DNA of 64,000 nt from an uncultured Carboxylicivirga sp. (GTDB lineage: Bacteria > Bacteroidota > Bacteroidia > Bacteroidales > Marinilabiliaceae): the NCBI RefSeq assembly GCF_963668385.1, contig NZ_OY764327.1:5898724-5962723 (forward strand). Reading direction: 5' to 3'. The translations under genes were made by a program, and so were the position numbers. Position 1 is the first letter of the stretch. Every line of letters starts with the position of its first letter. Positions 25,804 through 34,515 of the stretch are shown here, in pieces. The notes under the pieces are model-generated. The model was not told where the DNA came from. It did no database searches and was given only the letters and a program-made list of their open reading frames with translations.

Positions 25804-27081
25804 TTAGATAATCATCCCTGCTGCAACCGTTTCGTTAGTTGCTTCATCAACTAAAATTAAACTACCTGTATTACGGTTTCTATTATATGAATCGAAAAAC
25901 AAAGGTTTAGTAGTACGTATTTTGATACGAGCAATATCATTCATACCTATTTCTTTATCTTCTTCATTCTTCTCAAGTGTATCGATATTCATTTTATACT
26001 GAATATCAGTCACCATAGCTCTGGCTTCAGCAGAAGTATGACGAACCACATACTTTCCTCTTGGGATAAGTTTGCGCTCGTTAAACCAACAAATCATCAC
26101 TTCAACATCCTGACTGTTCGTTGGTTTTGATCCATTATTGGATTTAACCAACATATCGCCACGACTAATGTCAATATCGTCTTCTAAAGTAATGGAAACC
26201 GATTGAGGAGCAAATCCTTCCTCGAGAGGCTCTTCCATCATATCGATAGTTTTAACCTTGGAAGTAAATCCGCTAGGAAGTACACTTACCTCATCACCTA
26301 ATTTAATGGCACCCGAGGCAATACGCCCTGCATAACCACGATAATCGGGCCATTCGGCCGATTGAGGACGAATTACGTACTGTACCGGAAAACGGAAATC
26401 GTCGTGATTGATATCACTGCTGATATGAATATTTTCCAACAAGTACATTAAGGTTGGGCCATCATACCAATCCATTTTTGTTGAACGCTCAACCACATTA
26501 TCACCTTTTAGTGCACTAATGGGTACAAAACGAATATCTTGAACCGATAATTTTGATGACACAGCATCAATATCAGATTTGATTTTATCAAAAGTTTCCT
26601 GACTGTAATCGACCAAATCCATTTTATTGATACAGAAGATTACATGAGGAATTTGCAATAATGAAGCAATGTAAGCATGACGTAAAGTTTGCTCTAACAC
26701 ACCATGACGGGCATCCACCAAAATTAAAGCCACATTAGCAGTACTGGCACCGGTAACCATGTTACGGGTATATTGAATGTGCCCAGGAGTATCGGCAATG
26801 ATAAACTTACGCTTAGGAGTTGCAAAATAACGATAAGCCACATCGATGGTAATACCTTGTTCGCGCTCTGATTTTAATCCGTCAGTTAACAACGCCAGGT
26901 TTACATCTTCATGACCAGCACGCTCACTTACTCGCTCAATTGCTTCCATTTGGTCTTCGAAAATTGCTTTACTATCGTATAACAACCTTCCGATTAAGGT
27001 ACTTTTACCATCGTCCACGCTACCAGCTGTGGTAAAACGTAAAAGCTCCATATTTAAATATCCTGATTCTTTTCCGGACAT
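25804..27081 (-). CDS. cysN: Sulfate adenylyltransferase GTPase subunit CysN
   Basis: A 425-residue EF-Tu-like GTPase that, with CysD, drives formation of adenosine 5'-phosphosulfate from ATP and sulfate. The G motifs are G1 AGSVDDGKST, G3 DTPGHIQYTRNM and G4 CINKMDLVD. The frame opens 48 codons further upstream, which would overlap cysD by over 100 bases; the ATG at 27079-27081 (MSGKES) lies 28 bases after the cysD stop and is preferred. No APS kinase (CysC) domain is fused. Confidence 0.94.
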   Translation of the reverse strand: MSGKESGYLNMELLRFTTAGSVDDGKSTLIGRLLYDSKAIFEDQMEAIERVSERAGHEDVNLALLTDGLKSEREQGITIDVAYRYFATPKRKFIIADTPGHIQYTRNMVTGASTANVALILVDARHGVLEQTLRHAYIASLLQIPHVIFCINKMDLVDYSQETFDKIKSDIDAVSSKLSVQDIRFVPISALKGDNVVERSTKMDWYDGPTLMYLLENIHISSDINHDDFRFPVQYVIRPQSAEWPDYRGYAGRIASGAIKLGDEVSVLPSGFTSKVKTIDMMEEPLEEGFAPQSVSITLEDDIDISRGDMLVKSNNGSKPTNSQDVEVMICWFNERKLIPRGKYVVRHTSAEARAMVTDIQYKMNIDTLEKNEEDKEIGMNDIARIKIRTTKPLFFDSYNRNRNTGSLILVDEATNETVAAGMII

Positions 27082-27109
27082 ATTATTGTGTTTTTCTGAT
27101 TTTACAAGT

Positions 27110-28015
27110 TTAGAAATATCCTTCACGCTTACGGTCTTCCATAGCTGATTCCGATCTCTTATCATCAGCTCGTCCGCCACGTTCAGTAGTACGTGTTGCC
27201 GCCACTTCATGAATAATATCTTCAATAGTATTGGCTGTTGATAATGTTAATCCGGTACAAGTAACATCACCAATAGTACGACAACGAACATCTCTCATTT
27301 CTAACTTCTCAGTATCTTTCAATTGCATACATGGCTCATTTGCCATCCACACACCGTCGCGGTTAAATACTTCACGTTTATGGGTAAAATATAAGCTTGG
27401 CAACTCTATTTCTTCCATGTAGATGTATTGCCAAACATCCATTTCAGTCCAGTTACTGATTGGGAATACTCGGAAGTGCTCTCCCATATTTTTACGCCCG
27501 TTAAAAAGATTCCACAATTCAGGACGTTGATTTTTAGGATCCCATTGACCAAATTCGTCACGATGTGAGAAAAAACGCTCTTTGGCTCGTGCTTTTTCTT
27601 CGTCACGACGACCACCTCCCATTGCTGCATCGAACTTATTACTTTCGATTGCATCCAATAAAGTAACCGTTTGTAATTTATTACGACTGGCATTAAATCC
27701 TTTCTCCTCAACAACTTTACCCTGATCAATAGAATCCTGAACCAAAGCAACAATACACTTCGTTCCGGTTTCTTCCATCAATTTATCTCGGTACTCAATG
27801 GTTTCAGGGAAATTATGACCTGTATCGATATGCATCAAAGAGAAAGGCACTTTGGCTGGCCAAAATGCTTTTCGGGCAAGATGAAACATTACGATTGAGT
27901 CTTTTCCGCCAGAAAATAACATCACTGGATTTTCAAACTGTGCAGCAACCTCTCGGATAACATAAATAGATTCTGCTTCAAGTTCTTTAAGGTGATTTAT
28001 CCGGTATTTATCCAT
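27110..28015 (-). CDS. cysD: Sulfate adenylyltransferase subunit CysD
   Basis: A 301-residue PP-loop enzyme, the catalytic partner of CysN. The PP-loop is LFSGGKDSIVM, and family motifs HIDTGHNFPET, GGGRRDEEKARAKER, and the terminal RGGRADDKRSESAMEDRK are present. It is the first gene of a cysDN operon. No reductase or transporter genes of sulfate assimilation are adjacent in this window. No known riboswitch structure was recognised in the 170 bases upstream. Confidence 0.96.
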   Translation of the reverse strand: MDKYRINHLKELEAESIYVIREVAAQFENPVMLFSGGKDSIVMFHLARKAFWPAKVPFSLMHIDTGHNFPETIEYRDKLMEETGTKCIVALVQDSIDQGKVVEEKGFNASRNKLQTVTLLDAIESNKFDAAMGGGRRDEEKARAKERFFSHRDEFGQWDPKNQRPELWNLFNGRKNMGEHFRVFPISNWTEMDVWQYIYMEEIELPSLYFTHKREVFNRDGVWMANEPCMQLKDTEKLEMRDVRCRTIGDVTCTGLTLSTANTIEDIIHEVAATRTTERGGRADDKRSESAMEDRKREGYF

Positions 28016-28156
28016 GATAATATTTAAAATTTCCTACTATAATTAAAGCCATTATTGATTTACAGGCCATTCAATGCAAAAACGTCGCCAAAGGTAATGA
28101 ATATCGCTAGAAATTGAAAATTTAAAGGTATGGTTTTCAAGAAACAATATCTACCA

Positions 28157-28181
28157 AAAAAGGGTGCTTTCAGCACCCTTT
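28157..28181 (-). terminator. Terminator after fabI
   Basis: GGGTGCT (28162-28168) pairs with AGCACCC (28172-28178) around TTC, with A-runs before and T-runs after. It directly follows the fabI stop. Confidence 0.85.
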
Positions 28182-28186
28182 CACAA

Positions 28187-29032
28187 TTAATACATATCCT
28201 TTAGATCGCTCTGATCAAAACTCTTATTGTATTGCGTCATCGCTCGCAAACTCATACCCACATTAGAGAATCCTCCATCGTGGAAAAGATTTTGCATGGT
28301 TACTTTCTTAGTCAAGTCCGAGAACATGGTAATACAGTAGTTGGCACAATCCATCGCATCAGCATTACCTAGTGGCGACATACGCTCCGAAAAGTCGATC
28401 AAACCATCAATACCTTTCACACCACTACCGGCAGTAGTAACTGTTGGCGATTGCGAAATTGTATTTACACGTACTTTACGCTCGCGGCCATAAATATAAC
28501 CAAAGCTACGTCCGATTGATTCTAACAATGCTTTAGCATCAGCCATATCATTATATCCATAAAATGTGCGTTGCGCAGCAACATAGCTTAAAGCCAAAAC
28601 AGAGCCCCACTCACTAATAGCATCCATTTTGAAACCTACCTGCAACATTTTGTGAAATGAAATAGCAGAAATGTCTAATGTTTTATTTAAGTAATTATAA
28701 TCAAGGTCGTGATAAACGCGCTTCTTACGCACATTCAATGACATACCGATAGAGTGCAATACAAAGTCGATTTTTCCACCTAAAGCTTCCATCGACTTGG
28801 CAAAAACATTCTCAAGATCTGCAACATTGGTTGCATCTGCAGGAATAATTTCAGCATTTAGTTTTTTACCTAGTTCCACTACTTCACCCATACGGCAGGC
28901 TACCGGAGTGTTCGACAAAGTAATTTGGGCACCTTCTTCTACTGCCCTTTCAGCCACTTTCCATGCAATAGACATGTCGTTAAGTGCTCCGAAAACAATA
29001 CCTCTTTTTCCTTTTAAAAGATCAAATCCCAT
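28187..29032 (-). CDS. fabI: Enoyl-ACP reductase FabI
   Basis: A 281-residue short-chain-dehydrogenase-fold enzyme performing the last reduction of each fatty-acid elongation cycle with NAD(P)H. It has the FabI cofactor loop GALNDMSIAW in place of a classical GxxxGxG, the HSIG motif, the catalytic Tyr-x6-Lys pair in YNDMADAKALLES, and a SPTVTTAGSGVKG substrate loop. It is a single gene with a good Bacteroidota promoter at 29054-29084 and its own terminator. Confidence 0.95.
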   Translation of the reverse strand: MGFDLLKGKRGIVFGALNDMSIAWKVAERAVEEGAQITLSNTPVACRMGEVVELGKKLNAEIIPADATNVADLENVFAKSMEALGGKIDFVLHSIGMSLNVRKKRVYHDLDYNYLNKTLDISAISFHKMLQVGFKMDAISEWGSVLALSYVAAQRTFYGYNDMADAKALLESIGRSFGYIYGRERKVRVNTISQSPTVTTAGSGVKGIDGLIDFSERMSPLGNADAMDCANYCITMFSDLTKKVTMQNLFHDGGFSNVGMSLRAMTQYNKSFDQSDLKDMY

Positions 29033-29053
29033 ATCAGTTTATTTTTGAGCGCA

Positions 29054-29084
29054 CAAATATATATTATATGTTGCACTTCACAAG
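29054..29084 (-). promoter_or_regulatory. Bacteroidota-type promoter of fabI
   Basis: On the minus strand CTTG (29081-29084) is separated by 19 bases from TATATTTG (29054-29061), matching TTTG-N19-TAnnTTTG at 11 of 12 positions counting N as free. It lies about 20 bases ahead of the fabI ATG. Confidence 0.6.
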
Positions 29085-29167
29085 TTACATTTTAAAAATT
29101 TCGTCTATGTTCAGCTTTTAATAACAAACAGAATTCATTTTAGTTCTTACAATTTATGAAGCTCTGT

Positions 29168-30823
29168 TCAGTTTTTCAATAGAGAACGAGCGTTTTCCAT
29201 TGCAGCATCGGTTAATGTTGATCCACTCAGCATTTTTGCAACCTCTACCACACGCTCTTCGTGAGAAAGTTTTTTAATTTGAGACACAGTTGTATGCTCA
29301 TTATCTGTTTTAAATACTTTATAATGATGATTTCCTTTCACTGTAATTTGAGGCAAGTGAGTTATACTTACTACCTGCATTGCTTCTGCCATTTCTGACA
29401 TGATTACACCCATTTGATCAGCTACTTCGCCAGACACACCTGTATCAATCTCATCAAAAATGATAGTAGGTAATCCTTTAGCCGATGATAATAATGACTT
29501 AATACTTAGCATCACTCTCGACATTTCTCCACCCGATGCTACTTTATGAATTGATGAAGGCGTACCGTTTTTATTTCCTGAGAATAAAAATTCAATTTGA
29601 TCTACTCCATAAGGCATATAATCATCGGCATTGGCCATCTGAACCACAAAATTAGCATGTGGCATACCCAAAGCATGCAGTTTTGATTCAACAGATGACT
29701 TTACAACAGGCAATACTTTCTTACGCGAATCACTTAACTTCTTCGCCTTTTCTTGAAGAGTCTTAGTCACCTCTTTTAACTGCTTTTTCAGTTTTTCTAA
29801 CTCATCATCAAAGAAGTTGATTTTATCAAGCTGCGATTGAAGATTATCTCTCAAAGCAATCAATTCCAAAACATCCTCAATATGATGTTTTTTCTGAAGA
29901 CTATAAATCAAATCCAGGCGATCTTGTACCTTTTGTATCTGTGCCGGATCGTATTCCATATCCTCAACCCGGGTTTCAAGGTCATCGGCTAAATCTTTTA
30001 AATCGAGATAAGCTGATTCTAAACGCTGTATAATTTCCTTTCCGTCATGAAGATATGGCTCAACCTTTTGAATCTTATTTAACGAGTCGCGTAGCGCTCC
30101 CACCACCATCTTAGGTTCTTCGTTTAAAGCTCCAACAACGTCGGCCAAATTCATCTTTATCTCTTCAACATGCGAAAGTTCTTGCAACTCTTTTTCAAGT
30201 TCTTCAAGTTCTCCTTCAACCAGATTTGCTTCATCTAATTGTTGAAACTGAAACTGAAGATAATCAAGATCATCTTTCTGCTTATTGTTCTCATCAATTA
30301 GCTTATCAATCTCAACTTTTAGTTTTCTGTACTCCTTAAAAGTTACCGAATATTCTTGTTGTAAAAATCTGTTATCAGCTACTGCGTCAACTATCATACG
30401 TTGAAAACCAACGTCATCCAACAATAAATTTTGGTGCTGCGAATGAACATCAATCAACTTAGATCCTATACCTTTCAAAAACTGTAGATTTACAGGTGTA
30501 TCATTCACAAAAGCCCTAGACTTACCCGATGGTAGCACTTCGCGACGAATGATGGTATACTCTTCAAAATCTACATCATGAGCCTCAAAATATTCTTTCA
30601 GCCCATTATTACCCACAAAAAATTCACCTTCAACAACACACTTCTTTTCCTTATTTAACAAAGCATTCAAATCACTCCTACTGCCTAAAATAAGAGAAAG
30701 AGCACCCAACATTACCGATTTACCGGCACCTGTTTCACCAGTAATCACAGTTAATCCATTATCAAAGCTAATGGTAACCTTATCAATTAATGCGTAATTT
30801 GATATAGAAAGAGACTTAAGCAT
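29168..30823 (-). CDS. recN: DNA repair protein RecN
   Basis: A 551-residue SMC-like ATPase used in double-strand break repair. The Walker A motif GETGAGKS is at residues 29-36. A long coiled coil spans about 155-370. The C-terminal half has the ABC signature KVASGGEMSRVML, Walker B TIIFDEIDTGVSGE and the H-loop SITHLPQ. It starts 4 bases after the stop of the PorD-like gene, forming the end of the conserved bamD - rpoZ - coaBC - porD - recN order. Confidence 0.96.
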   Translation of the reverse strand: MLKSLSISNYALIDKVTISFDNGLTVITGETGAGKSVMLGALSLILGSRSDLNALLNKEKKCVVEGEFFVGNNGLKEYFEAHDVDFEEYTIIRREVLPSGKSRAFVNDTPVNLQFLKGIGSKLIDVHSQHQNLLLDDVGFQRMIVDAVADNRFLQQEYSVTFKEYRKLKVEIDKLIDENNKQKDDLDYLQFQFQQLDEANLVEGELEELEKELQELSHVEEIKMNLADVVGALNEEPKMVVGALRDSLNKIQKVEPYLHDGKEIIQRLESAYLDLKDLADDLETRVEDMEYDPAQIQKVQDRLDLIYSLQKKHHIEDVLELIALRDNLQSQLDKINFFDDELEKLKKQLKEVTKTLQEKAKKLSDSRKKVLPVVKSSVESKLHALGMPHANFVVQMANADDYMPYGVDQIEFLFSGNKNGTPSSIHKVASGGEMSRVMLSIKSLLSSAKGLPTIIFDEIDTGVSGEVADQMGVIMSEMAEAMQVVSITHLPQITVKGNHHYKVFKTDNEHTTVSQIKKLSHEERVVEVAKMLSGSTLTDAAMENARSLLKN

Positions 30824-30827
30824 AGTA

Positions 30828-31724
30828 TTAGTTGCTACTTAACTTTTCGTATTTTTTACTGTTCGACGGATCTACTTCCGACAATACCTCCACCGCTTTA
30901 CTTCGTTCCATGGAGAAGGATTCTTCAAATATTTTTACAATTTCATCGCTTTTTGCAGTGAAGAACACCTGCATAAAAAAAGAACCGGGACGCTGACGTT
31001 GAACTTTCCTTAAGTCTTCCAAACTTTTTAGAATCTCAGCTCTTCCTGCCTCGGGTTTATCATTCATAATATCCAATCCTTTACGATGATAAGTATACAT
31101 ACATTTACGTAGAGGTTTGTGATACTCATTCAGGATATTTTCAGTTAACCAATAACGATTACGCTGGCTATCGAATGATTTCCACCCCAAATAACTTGAT
31201 CCCTGTGCCTGATTAACGATTTGTTCTGCTTTTTGGAAGTATTCAGTACCTCCATTGGGCGAAAAAGAATCGTAATCCATTCCCAAAATAATATTGGCAT
31301 AATAAGCTAATATACCTACCAAATTTGAATCAAAAGAGTTGGGATTATAGATTAATGGTTCAAACTCAACATACTTAAAATGCACATCTCCATCCTGATG
31401 ATTGAACAAAACAGTATAATAAGATGAGTTAAAAACCGGACGACGTGCTTGTATTTGAATCGAGCCTTTAAATTCGTCTACCGAAATCATTTCGGTTATA
31501 TTAATCATGATATTACAATCAATCCGTTCTTCAGGTTTAAATACATCATTTGTCCAGTTTTGGTTATTCATAAACTCCATTATTGAAGTTTGTAAAGTTT
31601 CGAAAACCTTTTTATTCGACCCCTGAATACTTGGAGAAACCACCTGAACTGCACACTTAAACTCTTGTGCTTTTAAGTAAACACCTGAAATCAAAAGAAA
31701 GATTGCAACTACAACACGTAACAT
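30828..31724 (-). CDS. DUF4835 / PorD-like protein (type IX secretion associated)
   Basis: A 298-residue protein with a Sec signal peptide (cleavage after YLKAQ). It matches the DUF4835 family as I recall it: an N-terminal beta-rich part with QVVSPSIQGSNKKVFETL, an ARRPVFNSSYYT segment, then EFEPLIYNPNSFDSNL and ILAYYANIILGMDYDSF. Members are annotated as PorD, a factor linked to T9SS in Porphyromonas. It lies between coaBC and recN, its usual place in Bacteroidota. A T9SS role fits the T9SS-sorted protein at 36920, but the exact function is not established from sequence. Confidence 0.8.
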   Translation of the reverse strand: MLRVVVAIFLLISGVYLKAQEFKCAVQVVSPSIQGSNKKVFETLQTSIMEFMNNQNWTNDVFKPEERIDCNIMINITEMISVDEFKGSIQIQARRPVFNSSYYTVLFNHQDGDVHFKYVEFEPLIYNPNSFDSNLVGILAYYANIILGMDYDSFSPNGGTEYFQKAEQIVNQAQGSSYLGWKSFDSQRNRYWLTENILNEYHKPLRKCMYTYHRKGLDIMNDKPEAGRAEILKSLEDLRKVQRQRPGSFFMQVFFTAKSDEIVKIFEESFSMERSKAVEVLSEVDPSNSKKYEKLSSN

Positions 31725-31746
31725 AAACCGATGTATTAATAAATAA

Positions 31747-32952
31747 CTATTTCAAGAGGCGTTCCAACTCATCAATAATATCACTCGCTACTTCCGCCTT
31801 TGATTTCAACGAAAAATCTTTCTTGTTATTTTGTTTATCGATGATAGTAATTTTATTAGTATCCACATTAAATCCCGCCCCACTATCTTCCAAACTGTTT
31901 AAAACAATCATATCAAGATTTTTTGAACTAAGTTTTTTTTGGGCATTTTGTTCAGCATTATTTGTTTCTAATGCAAACCCAACCATCACCTGATTATCGT
32001 TTTTAATAGCCCCCAAAGCTTTAGCAATATCAACCGTTGCCTTTAATTCTATGGTCAATTCATCTGCTTTGCGTTTCATTTTTTGATCAGCCTTTACAGC
32101 TGGTGTATAATCAGCCACAGCAGCTGCCATTATAGCAATATCAGAGTCAAAAAATGCTTTTTCGGAAGCCTGATACATATCGGCCGCACTAATTACATCC
32201 ACTCTACTAATATTGCTATTATGATGCTTTTGATTACTAGGCCCACTAATAAGGGTAACTTCAGCACCTCGTTCAGCAAGTTCTTCGGCAATAGCAAACC
32301 CCATTTTTCCTGAAGAATAATTCCCAATAAACCGAACAGGATCAATCATCTCATGTGTTGGACCGGCAGTAACCATTACTTTTTTACCAACTAATTTATC
32401 AGAGACTTTTTTTTTAAAGAAGGCCTTCAATTGCTCCACAATCTCTTCTGGTTCTGCCATTCTGCCTTTACCAACCAAACCACTAGCCAACTCACCCGAT
32501 CCGGGTTCAATCAATATGTTACCATACGATTTAAGAGCTTGCATATTACGTTTAGTCGAAGGATGCTGATACATATCCAAATCCATTGTAGGGGCAACAA
32601 AAACAGGACAACGAGCAGATAAATAAGTTGTAATTAATAAATTATCAGCAATACCATTAGCCATTTTACCCATTGTATTGGCAGTTGCTGGCGCTACAAT
32701 CATTGCGTCAGCCCATAATCCAGTATCAACATGACTGTTCCAATCTCCATTTTCCGGATTATAAAACTCAACCAAGATCGGTCGTTTTGATAAAGTTGCC
32801 ATTGTTAACGGAGTAATAAACTCCTTGGCCATTTTTGTCATCAAAACCTGCACCTCAGCCCCCTCTTTAACCAATAATCGAGTTAATTGAGCACATTTGT
32901 AGGCTGCAATACCTCCTGATATTCCAAGAATAAACTTTTTTCCTTTTAGCAT
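31747..32952 (-). CDS. coaBC: Bifunctional phosphopantothenoylcysteine decarboxylase / phosphopantothenate-cysteine ligase
   Basis: A 401-residue fusion acting in coenzyme A synthesis. The N-terminal CoaC flavoprotein (about 1-180) shows GISGGIAAYKCAQL and APATANTMGKMANGIADNLL; the CoaB ligase (about 187-401) shows TAGPTHEMIDPVRFIGNYSS and the MAAAVADYTP segment. The CoaB domain first activates 4'-phosphopantothenate and joins cysteine, then CoaC decarboxylates the product. A hairpin at 32968-33001 separates it from the RNA polymerase gene upstream. Confidence 0.95.
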   Translation of the reverse strand: MLKGKKFILGISGGIAAYKCAQLTRLLVKEGAEVQVLMTKMAKEFITPLTMATLSKRPILVEFYNPENGDWNSHVDTGLWADAMIVAPATANTMGKMANGIADNLLITTYLSARCPVFVAPTMDLDMYQHPSTKRNMQALKSYGNILIEPGSGELASGLVGKGRMAEPEEIVEQLKAFFKKKVSDKLVGKKVMVTAGPTHEMIDPVRFIGNYSSGKMGFAIAEELAERGAEVTLISGPSNQKHHNSNISRVDVISAADMYQASEKAFFDSDIAIMAAAVADYTPAVKADQKMKRKADELTIELKATVDIAKALGAIKNDNQVMVGFALETNNAEQNAQKKLSSKNLDMIVLNSLEDSGAGFNVDTNKITIIDKQNNKKDFSLKSKAEVASDIIDELERLLK

Positions 32953-32967
32953 AGCCTAAAATAAAAA

Positions 32968-33001
32968 AAAGATAAAAGAAGCACACTCTCCTTTTATCTT
33001 T
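32968..33001 (-). terminator. Hairpin between the omega-like gene and coaBC
   Basis: AAAGATAAAAG (32968-32978) pairs perfectly with CTTTTATCTTT (32991-33001), followed on the minus strand by a T-run. It would end or attenuate transcription from bamD and the omega-like gene before coaBC. Confidence 0.65.
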
Positions 33002-33038
33002 AATTTCGTATCATAAAACCATAATAGTGTTACAAACA

Positions 33039-33377
33039 CTATTCTCCGGCTTCAGTTTTATCAGTGTTGCGATGGTAAACATTACCTTCTACAAACTCTT
33101 GAGCAGCAATACACACTGGTTTTGGTAAACGCTCATAGAATCGAGAAATCTCAATCTGCTCACGATTTTCAAAAACCTCTTCTAAGTTATCAGTGTAAGA
33201 AGCAAATTCCTGAAGCTTTTTATTAAGCTCATCCTTCATTTCTCCACTAATTTGATTTGCACGTTTCGATATTACCACCAACGATTCGTATATATTATCT
33301 GTATCTTTAGATAATACGTTCTTATCCCATGTAATGGTTGAAACAGGTGCGTTTGTCTTTTTGTAATCGATTGACAT
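33039..33377 (-). CDS. rpoZ: RNA polymerase omega/Rpb6-like subunit (Bacteroidota type)
   Basis: A 112-residue protein, MSIDYKKTNAPVSTITWDKN at the start, with a central NIYESLVVISKRANQI helix that corresponds to the omega/Rpb6 core helix. Proteins of this kind between bamD and coaBC are annotated as Rpb6/omega in Bacteroidota; similarity to E. coli omega is low. The subunit helps assemble the beta' chain. The gene starts 15 bases after the bamD stop. Confidence 0.75.
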   Translation of the reverse strand: MSIDYKKTNAPVSTITWDKNVLSKDTDNIYESLVVISKRANQISGEMKDELNKKLQEFASYTDNLEEVFENREQIEISRFYERLPKPVCIAAQEFVEGNVYHRNTDKTEAGE

Positions 33378-33392
33378 ATCTATTGTAATTAA

Positions 33393-34223
33393 TTATACTT
33401 TTTCGTGATTATATCCTTTTAACATTCCTTCAGAATCGTCTAATATTTTATCAGCTCGCTTCTTATATTTACCTTCTGGAAACTCATTTACAAACGAATA
33501 ATATTCATCAATGGTTTCTCTAATCCTCTCTTCTTTCTTCTCTTCAATACTTTTTACAGCCTGAATATATTTCGATTCTAAAATCAAGAAAGATAACTCT
33601 TCTCTATATTTAGTATCAGGAAATTCCTTCAAACTATTTTGAGCTGCAATTACTGCTGATAAATAATTATTTCCTTGATAGTCACCCAAATCATAATATA
33701 ATTTAGCATTCAGATATGACTTATAAACTAATTTATCTCTCAATTCATCCATTAAACGAGTTGCTTCAGCAACCCTTGGACTATTGGGATACATATTAAT
33801 AAACAACTGAAATTCCTGTATTGCCTGTTGAGTGGGCGTTTGATCCAAACGAGGTTTCGGCGACATATTATAATAAGTAATGGCACTTAAATACTGACAC
33901 TCCTCTGCTTTATCACTTGCCGGAAAATTCTTTACAAATTCGCGGTAATAATGACCTGCAGACATATCCTGACCTAAACCATACAAACAATTAGCATACA
34001 CATAATTAAGCTCTTCAGCTTTGTCAGTACCTCTGTAAATATTAATTAATTGACTTAGTAATGTTGAAGCCCTTGTGTAGTCTTCTTTTTCATAATAAGA
34101 CATAGCTTCAGTGTACCACAACTCATAATCCTGACTTTTTAATAGCTTCTGATACTTACTGCAGCTTCCTAAAAACAAACTAACAGTTAATATTACTAAC
34201 AACGATAACCTTCTTACCTTCAT
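33393..34223 (-). CDS. bamD: Outer-membrane assembly lipoprotein BamD
   Basis: A 276-residue lipoprotein with signal peptide and lipobox FLGSCS (Cys21). The rest is a series of TPR-like helical repeats; visible units begin near WYTEAMSYYEKEDYTRA, NCLYGLGQDMSAGHYYREF and ATRLMDELRDKL, and PYxSP-like NMYPNSPRVAEA matches the BamD core. It works with BamA to insert barrel proteins into the outer membrane. It is the first gene of the block, with a promoter-like TATCTTTG at 34291-34298. Confidence 0.9.
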   Translation of the reverse strand: MKVRRLSLLVILTVSLFLGSCSKYQKLLKSQDYELWYTEAMSYYEKEDYTRASTLLSQLINIYRGTDKAEELNYVYANCLYGLGQDMSAGHYYREFVKNFPASDKAEECQYLSAITYYNMSPKPRLDQTPTQQAIQEFQLFINMYPNSPRVAEATRLMDELRDKLVYKSYLNAKLYYDLGDYQGNNYLSAVIAAQNSLKEFPDTKYREELSFLILESKYIQAVKSIEEKKEERIRETIDEYYSFVNEFPEGKYKKRADKILDDSEGMLKGYNHEKV

Positions 34224-34290
34224 AGAGTTTTGTTAATTAATTTTCTCAATTTATTAAGGGCGATTAAAAGATTCGTATTTAAACATCATG

Positions 34291-34322
34291 CAAAGATATA
34301 GTTTACATTAGAACCTCACAAT
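34291..34322 (-). promoter_or_regulatory. Putative Bacteroidota promoter of bamD
   Basis: The minus strand has TATCTTTG (34291-34298), an exact TAnnTTTG, with ATTG 20 bases upstream (34319-34322) as a weak -33 element. It is about 68 bases ahead of the bamD start. Confidence 0.4.
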
Positions 34323-34483
34323 ACTAAAAAGATATTAGTTATTAACCAAATATAATGCAAACACCCTCCATTCTACCTAACTACCAGACAATAAGACAAA
34401 ATTATATCCCTTTCTAAACATTCATCTATTTGATATGTTTAGATTTTTTAACGTGTTTTTTTCTCAATCAGTATCAAAAACAT

Positions 34484-34491
34484 TACATTTG
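34484..34491 (+). promoter_or_regulatory. -7 element TACATTTG ahead of the oxoamine synthase
   Basis: TACATTTG is an exact TAnnTTTG and lies 24 bases before the GTG at 34516. It falls inside the longest open frame (ATG at 34435), so transcription from here could only serve the GTG start. A T-rich stretch at 34455-34462 occupies the -33 position. Confidence 0.45.
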
Positions 34492-34515
34492 CCCGAAATT
34501 TTAAAGCTCAGTAAC